A DNA stretch of 36,937 bases. It comes from Candidatus Mucispirillum faecigallinarum. Its GTDB lineage: Bacteria; Chrysiogenota; Deferribacteres; Deferribacterales; Mucispirillaceae. The notes below the pieces were generated by a model that had not been told where the DNA came from, did no database searches, and saw only the letters and a program-made list of their open reading frames with translations. Positions 20,760 to 30,251 of the stretch are shown here, one piece after another. The stretch lies in NCBI GenBank assembly GCA_019116905.1, contig DXAQ01000049.1, forward strand, positions 1 to 36,937, in the 5' to 3' direction. Position 1 is the first letter of the stretch. Each line of letters begins with the position of its first letter. The translations under genes were made by a program, and so were the position numbers.

Positions 20760-21540
20760 AGAATCTATTTATAACTTTTTGGAATATTTATATAATTTCT
20801 ACAATAAAAAAGAGTATATATATTCTGACCCTATAAGGTTTCCCCATGAAATAAAAGGAGATACTGAATTTATTGCTTTTACGGCTGCATCTTTTGCATA
20901 CGGCAATATGAAAGCTATACAGGGTTTTTTATATAAATATTTTGAAAATGCAGGCACAACTGTTGCAGATTTAAATACGGATGTTAATGATATTTTGTAT
21001 TATAGATTTCAGACAAAAGAAGATGTTGCAGCGTATTCAATATTAATGAAACGGGTATATGAAAAATATGGCAGCTTATATGAACTTTTTAAAGCAGCAG
21101 GTGCAGTATCTATTGCAAATATAGATAAAGGTATAATTTTATTACGCTCTTATCTTGATAATATAACACAGGGGCTAAATTTTTTACTGCCTGTGCCTGG
21201 AAAATCAGCGTCTAAACGATTATATATGTTTTTACGCTGGATGGTTAGAAAAGACGATGTAGATTTTGGTTTTTGGAGTGAGTTTGATAAAACAAGCCTT
21301 TATATGCCAACAGATACGCATATATTAAGACTAGCTGGAAACCTTGGTATTATAGATAAAAATGAGAAGGGCAGGAAGGCAGTGATTAAAGTAACAGAAT
21401 TTTTTAGAGAGTTAAATATAGAAGACCCTGCAAAGTATGACTTTTCTTTAACAAGGTTAGGTATTATAAGTGGTTGTCAGTATTCAGAAAGTAGTGTATG
21501 TGAAAAATGTTTTCATAAAAAAGTTTGTCTTTTCTATTGA
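20743..21540 (+). CDS. TIGR02757-type family protein (function unknown)
   Basis: DPIRFPHEIKG...FTAASFAYGNMKAI...RLYMFLRWMVRKDDVDFGFW...LYMPTDTHILRLAGNLGI and C-terminal CEKCFHKKVC; overlaps the preceding gene. Confidence 0.85.
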   Translation: MKQENKESIYNFLEYLYNFYNKKEYIYSDPIRFPHEIKGDTEFIAFTAASFAYGNMKAIQGFLYKYFENAGTTVADLNTDVNDILYYRFQTKEDVAAYSILMKRVYEKYGSLYELFKAAGAVSIANIDKGIILLRSYLDNITQGLNFLLPVPGKSASKRLYMFLRWMVRKDDVDFGFWSEFDKTSLYMPTDTHILRLAGNLGIIDKNEKGRKAVIKVTEFFRELNIEDPAKYDFSLTRLGIISGCQYSESSVCEKCFHKKVCLFY

Positions 21541-21590
21541 CTTTTTTTGAAAAAAAGATAAATTTAGTATTAATTAAAAGGAGGCTAATT

Positions 21591-21908
21591 ATGGCACTAG
21601 AATTTAATGAAAACAACTTTAAAGATGAGGTTTTAAACTGTGATAAACCTGTTCTTGTAGACTTTTGGGCTGCATGGTGCGGACCTTGCAAATTACTTGG
21701 ACCAACTATTGAAGAATTACACAAAGAATTAGGTGATAAAGTAAAAGTTGGTAAAGTAAATGTTGATGAAAATCAAAGTTTAGCAGCAGCATACGGCATT
21801 ATGAGTATTCCAACAGTTCTTATCATTAAAAGTGGTAAAATTATGGAACAATTTGTTGGTATTCAACCAAAAGGCGTATACGTTGATGCATTAAATAAAC
21901 ATATGTAA
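21591..21908 (+). CDS. trxA: Thioredoxin
   Basis: VLVDFWAAWCGPCKLLGPTIEEL; true start at ATG 21591 preceded by aaaaggagg. The track start at 21525 adds an unlikely N-terminus. Confidence 0.96.
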   Translation: MALEFNENNFKDEVLNCDKPVLVDFWAAWCGPCKLLGPTIEELHKELGDKVKVGKVNVDENQSLAAAYGIMSIPTVLIIKSGKIMEQFVGIQPKGVYVDALNKHM

Positions 21909-21935
21909 TATTTATTTATATATATTATATATATT

Positions 21936-21973
21936 AAAAAACCTAAGTTTAGAAATAAACTTAGGTTTTTTTA
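21936..21973 (+). terminator. Rho-independent terminator of trxA
   Basis: AAAAAACCTAAGTTT-agaaat-AAACTTAGGTTTTTTT, perfect 15-bp stem with U-tract. Confidence 0.88.
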
Positions 21974-21986
21974 TTGCTTAAAAATC

Positions 21987-22011
21987 AAATTGCCTGATTA
22001 ACAGGCAATTT
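21987..22011 (-). terminator. Terminator of the hsp20-dnaJ-hspR-clpB operon
   Basis: AAATTGCCTG-attaa-CAGGCAATTT, 10-bp stem directly after the clpB stop; minus-strand read-out gives a T-rich tail (GATTTTTAAG). Confidence 0.75.
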
Positions 22012-22024
22012 AATTTTAATATTA

Positions 22025-24625
22025 TTAGTGTTTAATAACGATTTTACCGTCTTTTGCAGTAAGATAAATTGTAGTATTTGGTTTAGTTTCGCCTTTAATT
22101 ATACTTTCAGCAACTAAATTTTCTATCATTTTTTGTATAGCACGTTTCATAGGTCTTGCACCAAAAGTAACATCGTAGCCGCTTTGTACAATTAAATCTA
22201 TGGCGCTGTCATCTACTTCTAAACCAACAGGCAGGTCAGCTAACCTTTTTGCAACGCCTTTTATTAAAAGTTTTGCAATAGATACTATATTTTCTTTTGT
22301 TAATGGGTGGAAAACGATAATATCATCAACCCTGTTTAAAAATTCAGGTTTAAAATACATAGAAAGCTCATTCATAGCAATCTGATTGATTTTACTGTAT
22401 TTCTCATCCATTGAGCCGTCTTTTGCAAATTCTTCCATAATATGCTGTGAAGCAACGTTAGAAGTCATTATAACAACAGTATTTTTAAAGTTTACAACTC
22501 TGCCTTTTGAGTCTGTAAGTCTGCCGTCATCTAAAAGCTGCAGAAGTATATTAAATACGTCTGGATGGGCTTTTTCAATTTCATCAAGCAGGATAACAGA
22601 ATATGGGCGTCTGCGTACTTTTTCTGTTAACTGGCCGCCTTCTTCATAACCAACATATCCAGGAGGCGCACCAATTAATTTAGCCACAGAGTGTTTTTCC
22701 ATATATTCGCTCATATCTATACGTATAAGAGCATCTTCTGTATCAAATAAAAATTCAGCCAGTGCTTTTGCAAGTTCAGTTTTACCAACCCCAGTAGGTC
22801 CAAGGAAGATAAATGAGCCCATAGGTCTTTTAGGGTCATTAAGCCCTGCACGGCTTCTTCTTACAGCTTCGCTTATTGCTTTAATTGCAACATCCTGCCC
22901 TATAACTCTTTCATGGAGGTAACTTTCCATATTAAGTAGTTTGTCTGCTTCTTCTTCTAAAAGTTTTGTAACAGGCACGCCAGTCCATCTGGAAACGACT
23001 TCTGCAATATCTTCTTCATCTACTTCTTCTTTAAGCATAGCTTTACCATGCTGTATATCTTTTAATTTTTCAGAAATTTCTTCCTGTTTTTTAGCAAGTT
23101 CTACAAGTGTGCCGTATTTTAACTGGCTTGCTTTTTCTAAATCGCCGCTTCTTTCAGCTACTTCTGCCTGATGTTTAGTGTTTTCAATTTCTTCTTTTAT
23201 ATCACGTGATTGCTGAATAATATTTTTTTCATTATTCCACTGGGTAGAAAGAGTGCCGATTTTTTCCTTTAAATCACCTAATTCTTTCTCAATATTTTCA
23301 CATCTTGTTTTAGATGCTGCATCAGTTTCTTTTTTAAGAGCCTGTCTTTCTATTTCAAGCTGTCTTGCACGTCTTTCAAGCTCATCAAGTTCAGCAGGCA
23401 TACTGTCTATTTCCATTCTTAAACGAGCTGTTGCCTCATCTATTAAGTCAATCGCTTTATCAGGCATAAACCTGTCAGCAATATATTTATTAGCTAAATG
23501 GGCAGCTGCAACTAATGCGCTGTCTTTTATTCTAACACCATGGTGGATTTCATATTTTTCTTTTAAGCCACGCAGAATAGAAACTGTATCTTCAACAGAA
23601 GGTTCTTTTACCATAACTGGCTGAAATCTTCTTTCAAGAGCAGCATCTTTTTCTATATATTTTTTATACTCATCAAGTGTAGTAGCGCCTATGCAGTGAA
23701 GTTCGCCTCTTGCAAGTGATGGTTTTAAAATATTTGCAGCATCCATTGCACCGTCAGTAGCACCAGCCCCAACAAGAGTATGGATTTCATCAATAAATAA
23801 TATAATTTCGCCGTTTGATTCTTTAATTTCTTTCAATATTGCTTTAAGTCTGTCTTCAAACTCACCTCTATATTTTGTACCTGCAATCAGTCCACCCATA
23901 TCTAAAACGGCAATAACTTTATTTTTTAAGCTTTCAGGAATATCGCCTTTTACTATTCTTTGGGCAAGTCCTTCTGCAATAGCAGTTTTACCAACACCAG
24001 GTTCACCAATTAATACAGGGTTGTTTTTAGTTCTTCTTGATAAAACATGTATTACACGCCTAATTTCTTCATCTCTGCCAATAACTGGGTCTAGTTTACC
24101 ATTTCTAGCAGCTTCAGTTAAGTTAATAGTATATTTTTCAAGAGTATTCATTTTTTCTTCTGGGTTTTGGTCTACTATTTTACTGCTGCCGCGTATTTCT
24201 TTAATGGCTTTATTAATGTTATTTGCATCAATACCATTACTTGAAAATATTTTTCTTAATGAATAGCCTGCATTTTCAACAGCACCTAAAAGTAAGTGTT
24301 CTGTTGATACATATTCATCTCCCATTTTTTTAGCTGTATCAAAAGCATAATCAATAGCTTTTTGTGTATCATTTGCTAATGTTGGCTGGGCAGAGCCTGA
24401 AACTTTTGGCAGAGTATCAAGTATTGATTTGATTTCTGCTGCAATCATATCAGGGTTTACTCCTAATTTCTGAAGGAGAGGGCGGATAAGTCCGTCAGTC
24501 TGAGTAAGGATTGCATAAGTTAAGTGTTCCACCTGCAGCATCTGGTGGGACATATTTTCTGCTAATTTCACAGTATCCTGCAAAGCTTCCTGCGCTTTGA
24601 TTGTCATTTTGTTGTAATTAATCAT
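22025..24625 (-). CDS. clpB: ATP-dependent chaperone ClpB
   Basis: 866 aa; two AAA+ modules (GEPGVGKTAIAEGLAQRI, GPTGVGKTELAKALAEFLF), middle coiled coil, N-domain repeats. Confidence 0.97.
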   Translation of the reverse strand: MINYNKMTIKAQEALQDTVKLAENMSHQMLQVEHLTYAILTQTDGLIRPLLQKLGVNPDMIAAEIKSILDTLPKVSGSAQPTLANDTQKAIDYAFDTAKKMGDEYVSTEHLLLGAVENAGYSLRKIFSSNGIDANNINKAIKEIRGSSKIVDQNPEEKMNTLEKYTINLTEAARNGKLDPVIGRDEEIRRVIHVLSRRTKNNPVLIGEPGVGKTAIAEGLAQRIVKGDIPESLKNKVIAVLDMGGLIAGTKYRGEFEDRLKAILKEIKESNGEIILFIDEIHTLVGAGATDGAMDAANILKPSLARGELHCIGATTLDEYKKYIEKDAALERRFQPVMVKEPSVEDTVSILRGLKEKYEIHHGVRIKDSALVAAAHLANKYIADRFMPDKAIDLIDEATARLRMEIDSMPAELDELERRARQLEIERQALKKETDAASKTRCENIEKELGDLKEKIGTLSTQWNNEKNIIQQSRDIKEEIENTKHQAEVAERSGDLEKASQLKYGTLVELAKKQEEISEKLKDIQHGKAMLKEEVDEEDIAEVVSRWTGVPVTKLLEEEADKLLNMESYLHERVIGQDVAIKAISEAVRRSRAGLNDPKRPMGSFIFLGPTGVGKTELAKALAEFLFDTEDALIRIDMSEYMEKHSVAKLIGAPPGYVGYEEGGQLTEKVRRRPYSVILLDEIEKAHPDVFNILLQLLDDGRLTDSKGRVVNFKNTVVIMTSNVASQHIMEEFAKDGSMDEKYSKINQIAMNELSMYFKPEFLNRVDDIIVFHPLTKENIVSIAKLLIKGVAKRLADLPVGLEVDDSAIDLIVQSGYDVTFGARPMKRAIQKMIENLVAESIIKGETKPNTTIYLTAKDGKIVIKH

Positions 24626-24639
24626 ACTATATACACCTT

Positions 24640-25002
24640 CTACTTTTCTCTTTCTATTTTTATTGTTTTAATATTGCTGTTTTTTTCCATAAGTGAAATA
24701 TCTTCACCATATTTTGATTTAATGCTTGCTTCTATCTGCATTAATTTATTATTTAATACAGATATTTGACTCTGCATAGATAAAATAACTTCTACACCTG
24801 CCAAATTAACGCCTTTCTGTCTTGTTAAAGTTTTAATAAACTGTAATTTTTCTATATCATTTTCAGAATACAGCCTGTTTTTTCCGTCAACTCTGCTGGG
24901 CACTACAAGCCCTAAACGCTCATACTGCCTTAAAGTTTGCGGATGAAGTCCTAACATTTCAGATGCTATACTTATCATATATTTTGGCAGATTTTTATCC
25001 AT
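24640..25002 (-). CDS. hspR: HspR-type MerR-family heat-shock repressor
   Basis: KYMISIASEMLGLHPQTLRQYERLGLVVPSRVDGKNRLYSENDIEKLQFIKTLTRQKGVNLAGVEVIL, typical HspR; located between dnaJ and clpB. Confidence 0.9.
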   Translation of the reverse strand: MDKNLPKYMISIASEMLGLHPQTLRQYERLGLVVPSRVDGKNRLYSENDIEKLQFIKTLTRQKGVNLAGVEVILSMQSQISVLNNKLMQIEASIKSKYGEDISLMEKNSNIKTIKIEREK

Positions 25003-25016
25003 AATATACCTTTAAA

Positions 25017-26123
25017 TTAAATAGTGCCTTTAGCTAAAATACTGCTTCTATCAAGTGTTGGAGTTTTACTTTGTGCTTTTAAAAGTAAGTCTTTTACTTC
25101 ATCACTGATTTTTTCTGGTGCTTTAATATTAATAACAACATATAAATCACCATTAATATTTTTTCTAAGCACAGGCATACCTTTTCCTTTAAGTCTTAAT
25201 TTTTGCCCGCTTTTTACACCAGCTGGTATATTTAAGTTGACAGCTCCATAAGGAGTAGGCACTGTTAATTTAGTTCCAAGTGCTGCTTCAAAAATGTCTA
25301 TATCCATATTAATAGTTAAATCACTGCCATTTCTTTCATATACTGGGCTGTCAATAACTGTAGTTTTAATATATAAATCACCTTCAGGCGCACCATTTTC
25401 CCCAGCATTTCCTTTACCTGCTACCCTTATTTTAGAGTCATTATCAATACCTGCTGGGATTTTTATTTTAATATGTTCATTAATATGTACATATCCTTTT
25501 GCACCGCATTTTGAGCATGGCTCAACTATTTTTTCACCAGTTCCACCGCAGGCTCTGCATGTTGAAGCAAAGAATGAACCATCACTTGACATTCCAGTTC
25601 CATGACATGCACTGCATGTTGTTTTTTTACCACCTGTGCCGTTACATGCAGGACATGATGCATTTCTATTAATATTTAATTCATAAGTAGTGCCTTTTAC
25701 AGCATCTGCAAATGGAACTTTTATAGAATAAATAATATCAGTTCCTTTTGCAGCTTTTGTCCTGCTCCTGCTTCTTGAAGATTTTGTGGAGAAACCGCCA
25801 AAAAAATCACCAAATAAATCTTCAAAAGATGAACCACCAAAATTAAAGTTACGCATATCTTCGTAATTCATATTTTGGAAGTTATAACCATGACCGCTGT
25901 TTGTAAAAGCATCATGACCTACTGCATCATATTCTTTTCTTTTTTCAGGGTCAGAAAGTACTGCATAAGCTTCTGATAACTCTTTAAATTTATTTTCTGC
26001 ATCTTTATCACCAGGGTTTACATCTGGGTGATATTTTCTGGCAAGAGTTCTATAACTTTTTTTAATTTCATCAGCTGTTGCAGTTTTGCTTACACCTAAT
26101 ATGTCATAATAATTTTTAGCCAT
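25017..26123 (-). CDS. dnaJ: Chaperone protein DnaJ
   Basis: J domain with HPD ([35 protein letters not shown]), G/F region, four CxxCxGxG-type zinc repeats. Confidence 0.95.
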   Translation of the reverse strand: MAKNYYDILGVSKTATADEIKKSYRTLARKYHPDVNPGDKDAENKFKELSEAYAVLSDPEKRKEYDAVGHDAFTNSGHGYNFQNMNYEDMRNFNFGGSSFEDLFGDFFGGFSTKSSRSRSRTKAAKGTDIIYSIKVPFADAVKGTTYELNINRNASCPACNGTGGKKTTCSACHGTGMSSDGSFFASTCRACGGTGEKIVEPCSKCGAKGYVHINEHIKIKIPAGIDNDSKIRVAGKGNAGENGAPEGDLYIKTTVIDSPVYERNGSDLTINMDIDIFEAALGTKLTVPTPYGAVNLNIPAGVKSGQKLRLKGKGMPVLRKNINGDLYVVINIKAPEKISDEVKDLLLKAQSKTPTLDRSSILAKGTI

Positions 26124-26142
26124 TGTAACCTCAATATATTAT

Positions 26143-26550
26143 TCAATATGAATTTTTTATATTTTTATTTAAAACTATTTTTAATATACCGTCTTTTAAT
26201 GATGCTTTCACAGAAGAAGTATCAATAGCAGCAGGAATAGCAAAAGTTCTGCAAAATCTGCCGCTTACACTTTCTATTTTGCACATATAGTCATCATTTT
26301 CAAAATCTTCTGATAATACTTTTTTATTACCACTAATAGATAATATACCATCACTTATATTTACTTCCATATCATTTTCAGACACGCCTGGAAGTTCTGC
26401 ATAAAGTATAATCACATTATCATTTTCTACAACATCTACAACAGGCAGCCAATCGTATGATTTTTCTTTAAAAGAATTATTTATAAGTTTATCAATATGT
26501 TTTTCCATAAAGAATAAATCTTTTAAAGGGTCCCATTTCATTATACTCAT
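26143..26550 (-). CDS. Small heat-shock protein, Hsp20/alpha-crystallin family
   Basis: DWLPVVDVVENDNVIILYAELPGVSENDMEVNISDGILSISGNKK...FCRTFAIPAAIDTSSVKASLKDGILKIVLNK. Confidence 0.94.
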   Translation of the reverse strand: MSIMKWDPLKDLFFMEKHIDKLINNSFKEKSYDWLPVVDVVENDNVIILYAELPGVSENDMEVNISDGILSISGNKKVLSEDFENDDYMCKIESVSGRFCRTFAIPAAIDTSSVKASLKDGILKIVLNKNIKNSY

Positions 26551-26576
26551 ATATCACCTTATACATTAGTATGGAT

Positions 26577-26607
26577 ATAATATGTGATTTGAGTCTAATT
26601 CTGTCAA
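26577..26607 (-). promoter_or_regulatory. Sigma70-like promoter of the heat-shock operon
   Basis: Minus strand TTGACA (26602-26607) with TATTAT (26577-26582, 19-nt spacer) or CATATT (26579-26584, 17-nt spacer). Confidence 0.6.
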
Positions 26608-26608
26608 G
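26588..26608. promoter_or_regulatory. HAIR-like HspR operator candidate
   Basis: Minus strand CTTGACA-N7-ACTCAAA versus HAIR consensus CTTGAGT-N7-ACTCAAG: 11/14 matches with exact N7 spacing, 38 bp upstream of the hsp20 start. Confidence 0.7.
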
Positions 26609-26649
26609 TGATTTTATAAAAAAAATAATTTTAATTTTTTTAAAACTAG

Positions 26650-26658
26650 TGCTATAAT
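26650..26658 (+). promoter_or_regulatory. Extended -10 promoter element upstream of the tonB-like gene
   Basis: TGcTATAAT, 27 bp upstream of the ATG at 26685; no clear -35. Confidence 0.45.
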
Positions 26659-26684
26659 AAATTGTTATATTAAATGTAGGTGAA

Positions 26685-27482
26685 ATGAAGTCATATAGAT
26701 TGTTAGCAGTTACAATATTATTATCATTAATACTGCATATATTAGTAATATTTTTTGTTAAATTTGTTCGTGAAGAACCAAAGGCGGAGGAGCATCCAAA
26801 AGGAGAGCCTGTTGAAATAGAGGTAATACCAAAAGAAAAACCAAAAGAAAATCCTTATTTGACAGCACCTGAAACAGATGATGCAGAAACTACTCTTGAC
26901 CATGATACATACGGCGGTAAAAGTGGAGGAGAAAGTGAAAGCCAGGATGAGCAGGGTGGAAGTCCTGCTAAAAGTCGTGATGTAACTAAAAAAGATATTA
27001 CTCCTCCAAAAGTTGAAAATAAAGTAAATGAAAGCAATGTGCAGGAAGAAGAAACAGCTCCATATAAGCTGAACCTTTATGATAATCAGGAAATTATCAA
27101 TAGAATAGCTAATGCAAAAAAAACTCCGCCAAAAGGGGAAGACAGCGCATCATATAACGTATTTGAAGAAAGGTATGCATCATATTTTGCAAAATTTCGC
27201 AGGCGTATCTATCAATTATGGGAATATCCTGCTGCCTCTATTGCAAGGGGTGAAACTGGTGTTGTTAAACTTTCTTTTTCAATATTAAAAGACGGCTCTA
27301 TTGTAAATGTCAGGATGCTTGAATCAAGCGGTTACCCTAATCTAGACAGGGAAGTTATGCGTGTTATTAAAAATATGGGTAAAGTACCGCTGCCAAAATC
27401 TTATGAATTAAACCAGTTAAATATTGAAGAAGCTTATTTTATATACTCTATTGGCAGCGGGTTTGGAAGATTTTTAGAGTAA
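26685..27482 (+). CDS. TonB-family energy transducer
   Basis: N-terminal TM, Pro/Glu/Lys-rich linker, C-terminal TonB domain (YQLWEYPAASIARGETGVVKLSFSILKDGSIVNVRMLESSGYPNLDREVMRVIKNMGKVPLP). Confidence 0.9.
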   Translation: MKSYRLLAVTILLSLILHILVIFFVKFVREEPKAEEHPKGEPVEIEVIPKEKPKENPYLTAPETDDAETTLDHDTYGGKSGGESESQDEQGGSPAKSRDVTKKDITPPKVENKVNESNVQEEETAPYKLNLYDNQEIINRIANAKKTPPKGEDSASYNVFEERYASYFAKFRRRIYQLWEYPAASIARGETGVVKLSFSILKDGSIVNVRMLESSGYPNLDREVMRVIKNMGKVPLPKSYELNQLNIEEAYFIYSIGSGFGRFLE

Positions 27483-27580
27483 ATGTGTAAAAAAATATAA
27501 AAAAAGTATTTTTTTGCTTTATAAAAATATTTTTTTCTTATAAAATAAATTAAATATTAATAAAATTTTAAGGTGCAAAT

Positions 27581-28651
27581 ATGAGCGAAAAGAAATGGGA
27601 TTTAAAATGGATGGCATGGGAAATAACATCAGCATGTAATTTAAGATGTGTTCACTGTCGTTCTTCATCAGAAGTATGTTCTCCCGTTGGTAAATTTACA
27701 TTAGAAAAGGCAAAAAATTTAATAGATGATATAGCATCCTTTGCATCGCCTGTTGTAGTTATTTCTGGCGGTGAACCATTAACAAGGCCGGATGTTTTTG
27801 ATATTGCAAAATACGGCACAGATGCTGGTCTTAAAATGGCAATGGCTACAAATGGAGTATTAGTAACAGATGAAGTATGTGAAAAAATAAAATCATCTGG
27901 AATACGTATAGTATCAATGAGTTTAGACGGCCCTAATGCAGAAGTTCATGATGATTTTAGAGGCGGCATAGCTGGTGCATTTGAAGGGGTGGAAAGAGCA
28001 GCTGCACTTTTTAATAAACATGGTATTAAATTTATTATTAACTCCTCTTTTACAAAACGTAACCAGCCTTATATTATGGAAACTTTTAGAAAAGCAAAAG
28101 AACTTGGTGCTCATGCCTGGTATATGTTTTTAATTGTTCCAACAGGCAGAGGCGAAGAAATATTTAAAGAGCTTGTATCAAAAGAAGATTATGAAGAAAT
28201 ATTAGAGTGGCACTATAAAATGGAAAGGGAGGAAGATGAAATATTAGTCCGTCCAACATGTGCCCCACAGTATTACAGAATATGGCATGAAAAAAGTAAG
28301 GAGGAAGGAAAAGATACAGAACGACGTTCACTTACTTTTTCAACAGGCGGCGGCAAAGGCTGTATAGCTGGCCAGACAATATGTTTTATTAACTCTGAAG
28401 GGGACGTGCTGCCTTGCTCATATTTCCCAGAGCCTGCAGGTAATGTATTTGAAAAATCATTAAAAGAAATATGGGATACATCGCCTTTATTTGAAGATTT
28501 AAGAGATTTTAGGCGCTATGAAGGTAAATGTGGCGTATGTAAATATTTAAAAGTATGTGGCGGCTGCCGTGCACGAGCTTATGCTGTAACTGGTTCTTAT
28601 CTTTCTGAAGAACCATTCTGCAACTACATACCAGCAAATTATAAAGGTTAA
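27581..28651 (+). CDS. Radical SAM/SPASM protein, AhbD/NirJ-like (possible alternative haem biosynthesis)
   Basis: Radical [16 protein letters not shown]-type C-terminus [29 protein letters not shown]...[31 protein letters not shown] resembling AhbD/NirJ. Confidence 0.78.
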   Translation: MSEKKWDLKWMAWEITSACNLRCVHCRSSSEVCSPVGKFTLEKAKNLIDDIASFASPVVVISGGEPLTRPDVFDIAKYGTDAGLKMAMATNGVLVTDEVCEKIKSSGIRIVSMSLDGPNAEVHDDFRGGIAGAFEGVERAAALFNKHGIKFIINSSFTKRNQPYIMETFRKAKELGAHAWYMFLIVPTGRGEEIFKELVSKEDYEEILEWHYKMEREEDEILVRPTCAPQYYRIWHEKSKEEGKDTERRSLTFSTGGGKGCIAGQTICFINSEGDVLPCSYFPEPAGNVFEKSLKEIWDTSPLFEDLRDFRRYEGKCGVCKYLKVCGGCRARAYAVTGSYLSEEPFCNYIPANYKG

Positions 28652-28682
28652 TTCATAAAAAACATAAAAAGGAGGACGAGAT

Positions 28683-30245
28683 ATGTCTGAGTTAGAAAAC
28701 AGAATAAGGGATAAAAGCCTGCTTTCAAAAATTACTACACCTGAGAAATTAATACCTTTATTTAAGGAAACTGAAAAAAGGATATTAAATGTAGGCTTTT
28801 CAGGGTTTACACCTGTTGGTTATCCAAAAGTTATGCCATTAGTTCTTGCAGACTATGTTGAAAAAAATAACTTAAAAGGTAAATGGCGTTTTAACCTTTT
28901 TGTTGGTGCGTCAATGGGGGCAGAAGTTGAAGACAGGTGGGCAGAATTAGAACTTACTAATATGCGCTGGCCATATCAAACTGCAAAAGTATTAAATAAA
29001 AAAATAAATGACGGCTCTATAAAAATGGGCGATAAACATTTATCTATGTTTTCGCAGGATTTTCTTTATGGTTTTTATACAAAAGACAGTGGCGGCGGTT
29101 TAGATATTGCAGTAATTGAAGCATCTGCTATTGATGAAAACGGCAATATTATTCTTGCAGGCTCAGTTGGTGCTGCTCCTGAATTTATTGCAATGGCTGA
29201 TAAGATTATTGTAGAAATCAATACTCATAACCCTTCTTTTGAGGGTATGCATGATATTATAGTAAGTGATAAACCTCCTTATAAAAAAATCATACCTATA
29301 ACAGATGTAAGGCAAAGAATAGGTACTCCTTTTGTGCCAACTGATAAAAGTAAAATTGTTGGTATTATAGAATCTACTAAACCAGATAACGGCAGAGCTG
29401 TAAGAGGCAGCGATGAAGTATCAGATACTATTGCTCAGCATATTATAGATTTCTTCCAGGCAGAAGTAAAAGCAGGGCGTATGCCTAAAAATTTACTGCC
29501 GCTTCAATCTGGTGTTGGCTCTATTGCAAATGCAGTAGTTCTTGGACTTACTAACTCTCCATTTGAAAATTTAACAGTTTACAGTGAAGTGCTTCAAGAT
29601 GGATTTTTACCATTTTTAGATTCAGGTAAATGTAAATTTATTAATGCTACTTCTGTTTCATTATCAAATGAAGGTTTTGAACACTGGTGGAAAAATTATG
29701 ATACATACCGTGAAAAAGTTCTTTTAAGACCTATGCAGATTTCTAATAACCCAGAAGTAGTTCGCAGGTTAGGTGTAATTTCTATGAATACACCTGTAGA
29801 AGTAGATTTTTACGGACATGCAAACTCAACACTTGTAGGCGGTACAAGAATGTTAAACGGTATAGGCGGTTCAGGTGATTTTGCTCGTGCAGCTTATATT
29901 TCTATTATGCATACTCCGTCATGCAGACCAAGTAAAACAGACAAGTTTGGTATTTCAGCAGTTGTGCCAAAAGTGCCACACGTAGACCATACTGAACATG
30001 ATTTAGATGTAATTGTTACAGAGCAGGGGCTTGCAGATTTACGTGGTCTTGACCCAAAAGACAGAGCAAAAGTTATGATTGAAAAATGTGCTCACCCAGC
30101 TTATAAAGATTATTTAAAAGATTATTTAGACAGGGCTATAAAAGCAACAGGTAACCAGCATGAACCTCAAATATTAAGAGAATGTTACGATATGCACATA
30201 AGCCTTGCTGAAAATGGCACAATGCGTTTCTGGGAAAAAAAGTAA
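28683..30245 (+). CDS. Acetyl-CoA hydrolase/transferase family (succinyl-CoA:acetate CoA-transferase-like)
   Basis: 520 aa; GFSGFTPVGYPKVMPLVLADY, VIEASAIDENGNIILAGSVGAAPEF, GIGGSGDFARAAYISIMHTPS, VTEQGLADLRGLDPKDRA. Confidence 0.9.
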   Translation: MSELENRIRDKSLLSKITTPEKLIPLFKETEKRILNVGFSGFTPVGYPKVMPLVLADYVEKNNLKGKWRFNLFVGASMGAEVEDRWAELELTNMRWPYQTAKVLNKKINDGSIKMGDKHLSMFSQDFLYGFYTKDSGGGLDIAVIEASAIDENGNIILAGSVGAAPEFIAMADKIIVEINTHNPSFEGMHDIIVSDKPPYKKIIPITDVRQRIGTPFVPTDKSKIVGIIESTKPDNGRAVRGSDEVSDTIAQHIIDFFQAEVKAGRMPKNLLPLQSGVGSIANAVVLGLTNSPFENLTVYSEVLQDGFLPFLDSGKCKFINATSVSLSNEGFEHWWKNYDTYREKVLLRPMQISNNPEVVRRLGVISMNTPVEVDFYGHANSTLVGGTRMLNGIGGSGDFARAAYISIMHTPSCRPSKTDKFGISAVVPKVPHVDHTEHDLDVIVTEQGLADLRGLDPKDRAKVMIEKCAHPAYKDYLKDYLDRAIKATGNQHEPQILRECYDMHISLAENGTMRFWEKK

Positions 30246-30251
30246 TATAAA

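Noticed and set aside
22200-24266. Series of plus-strand ORFs antisense to clpB
   Set aside because: Ser-rich translations produced by the reverse complement of AT-rich codons; ClpB on the opposite strand is certain.
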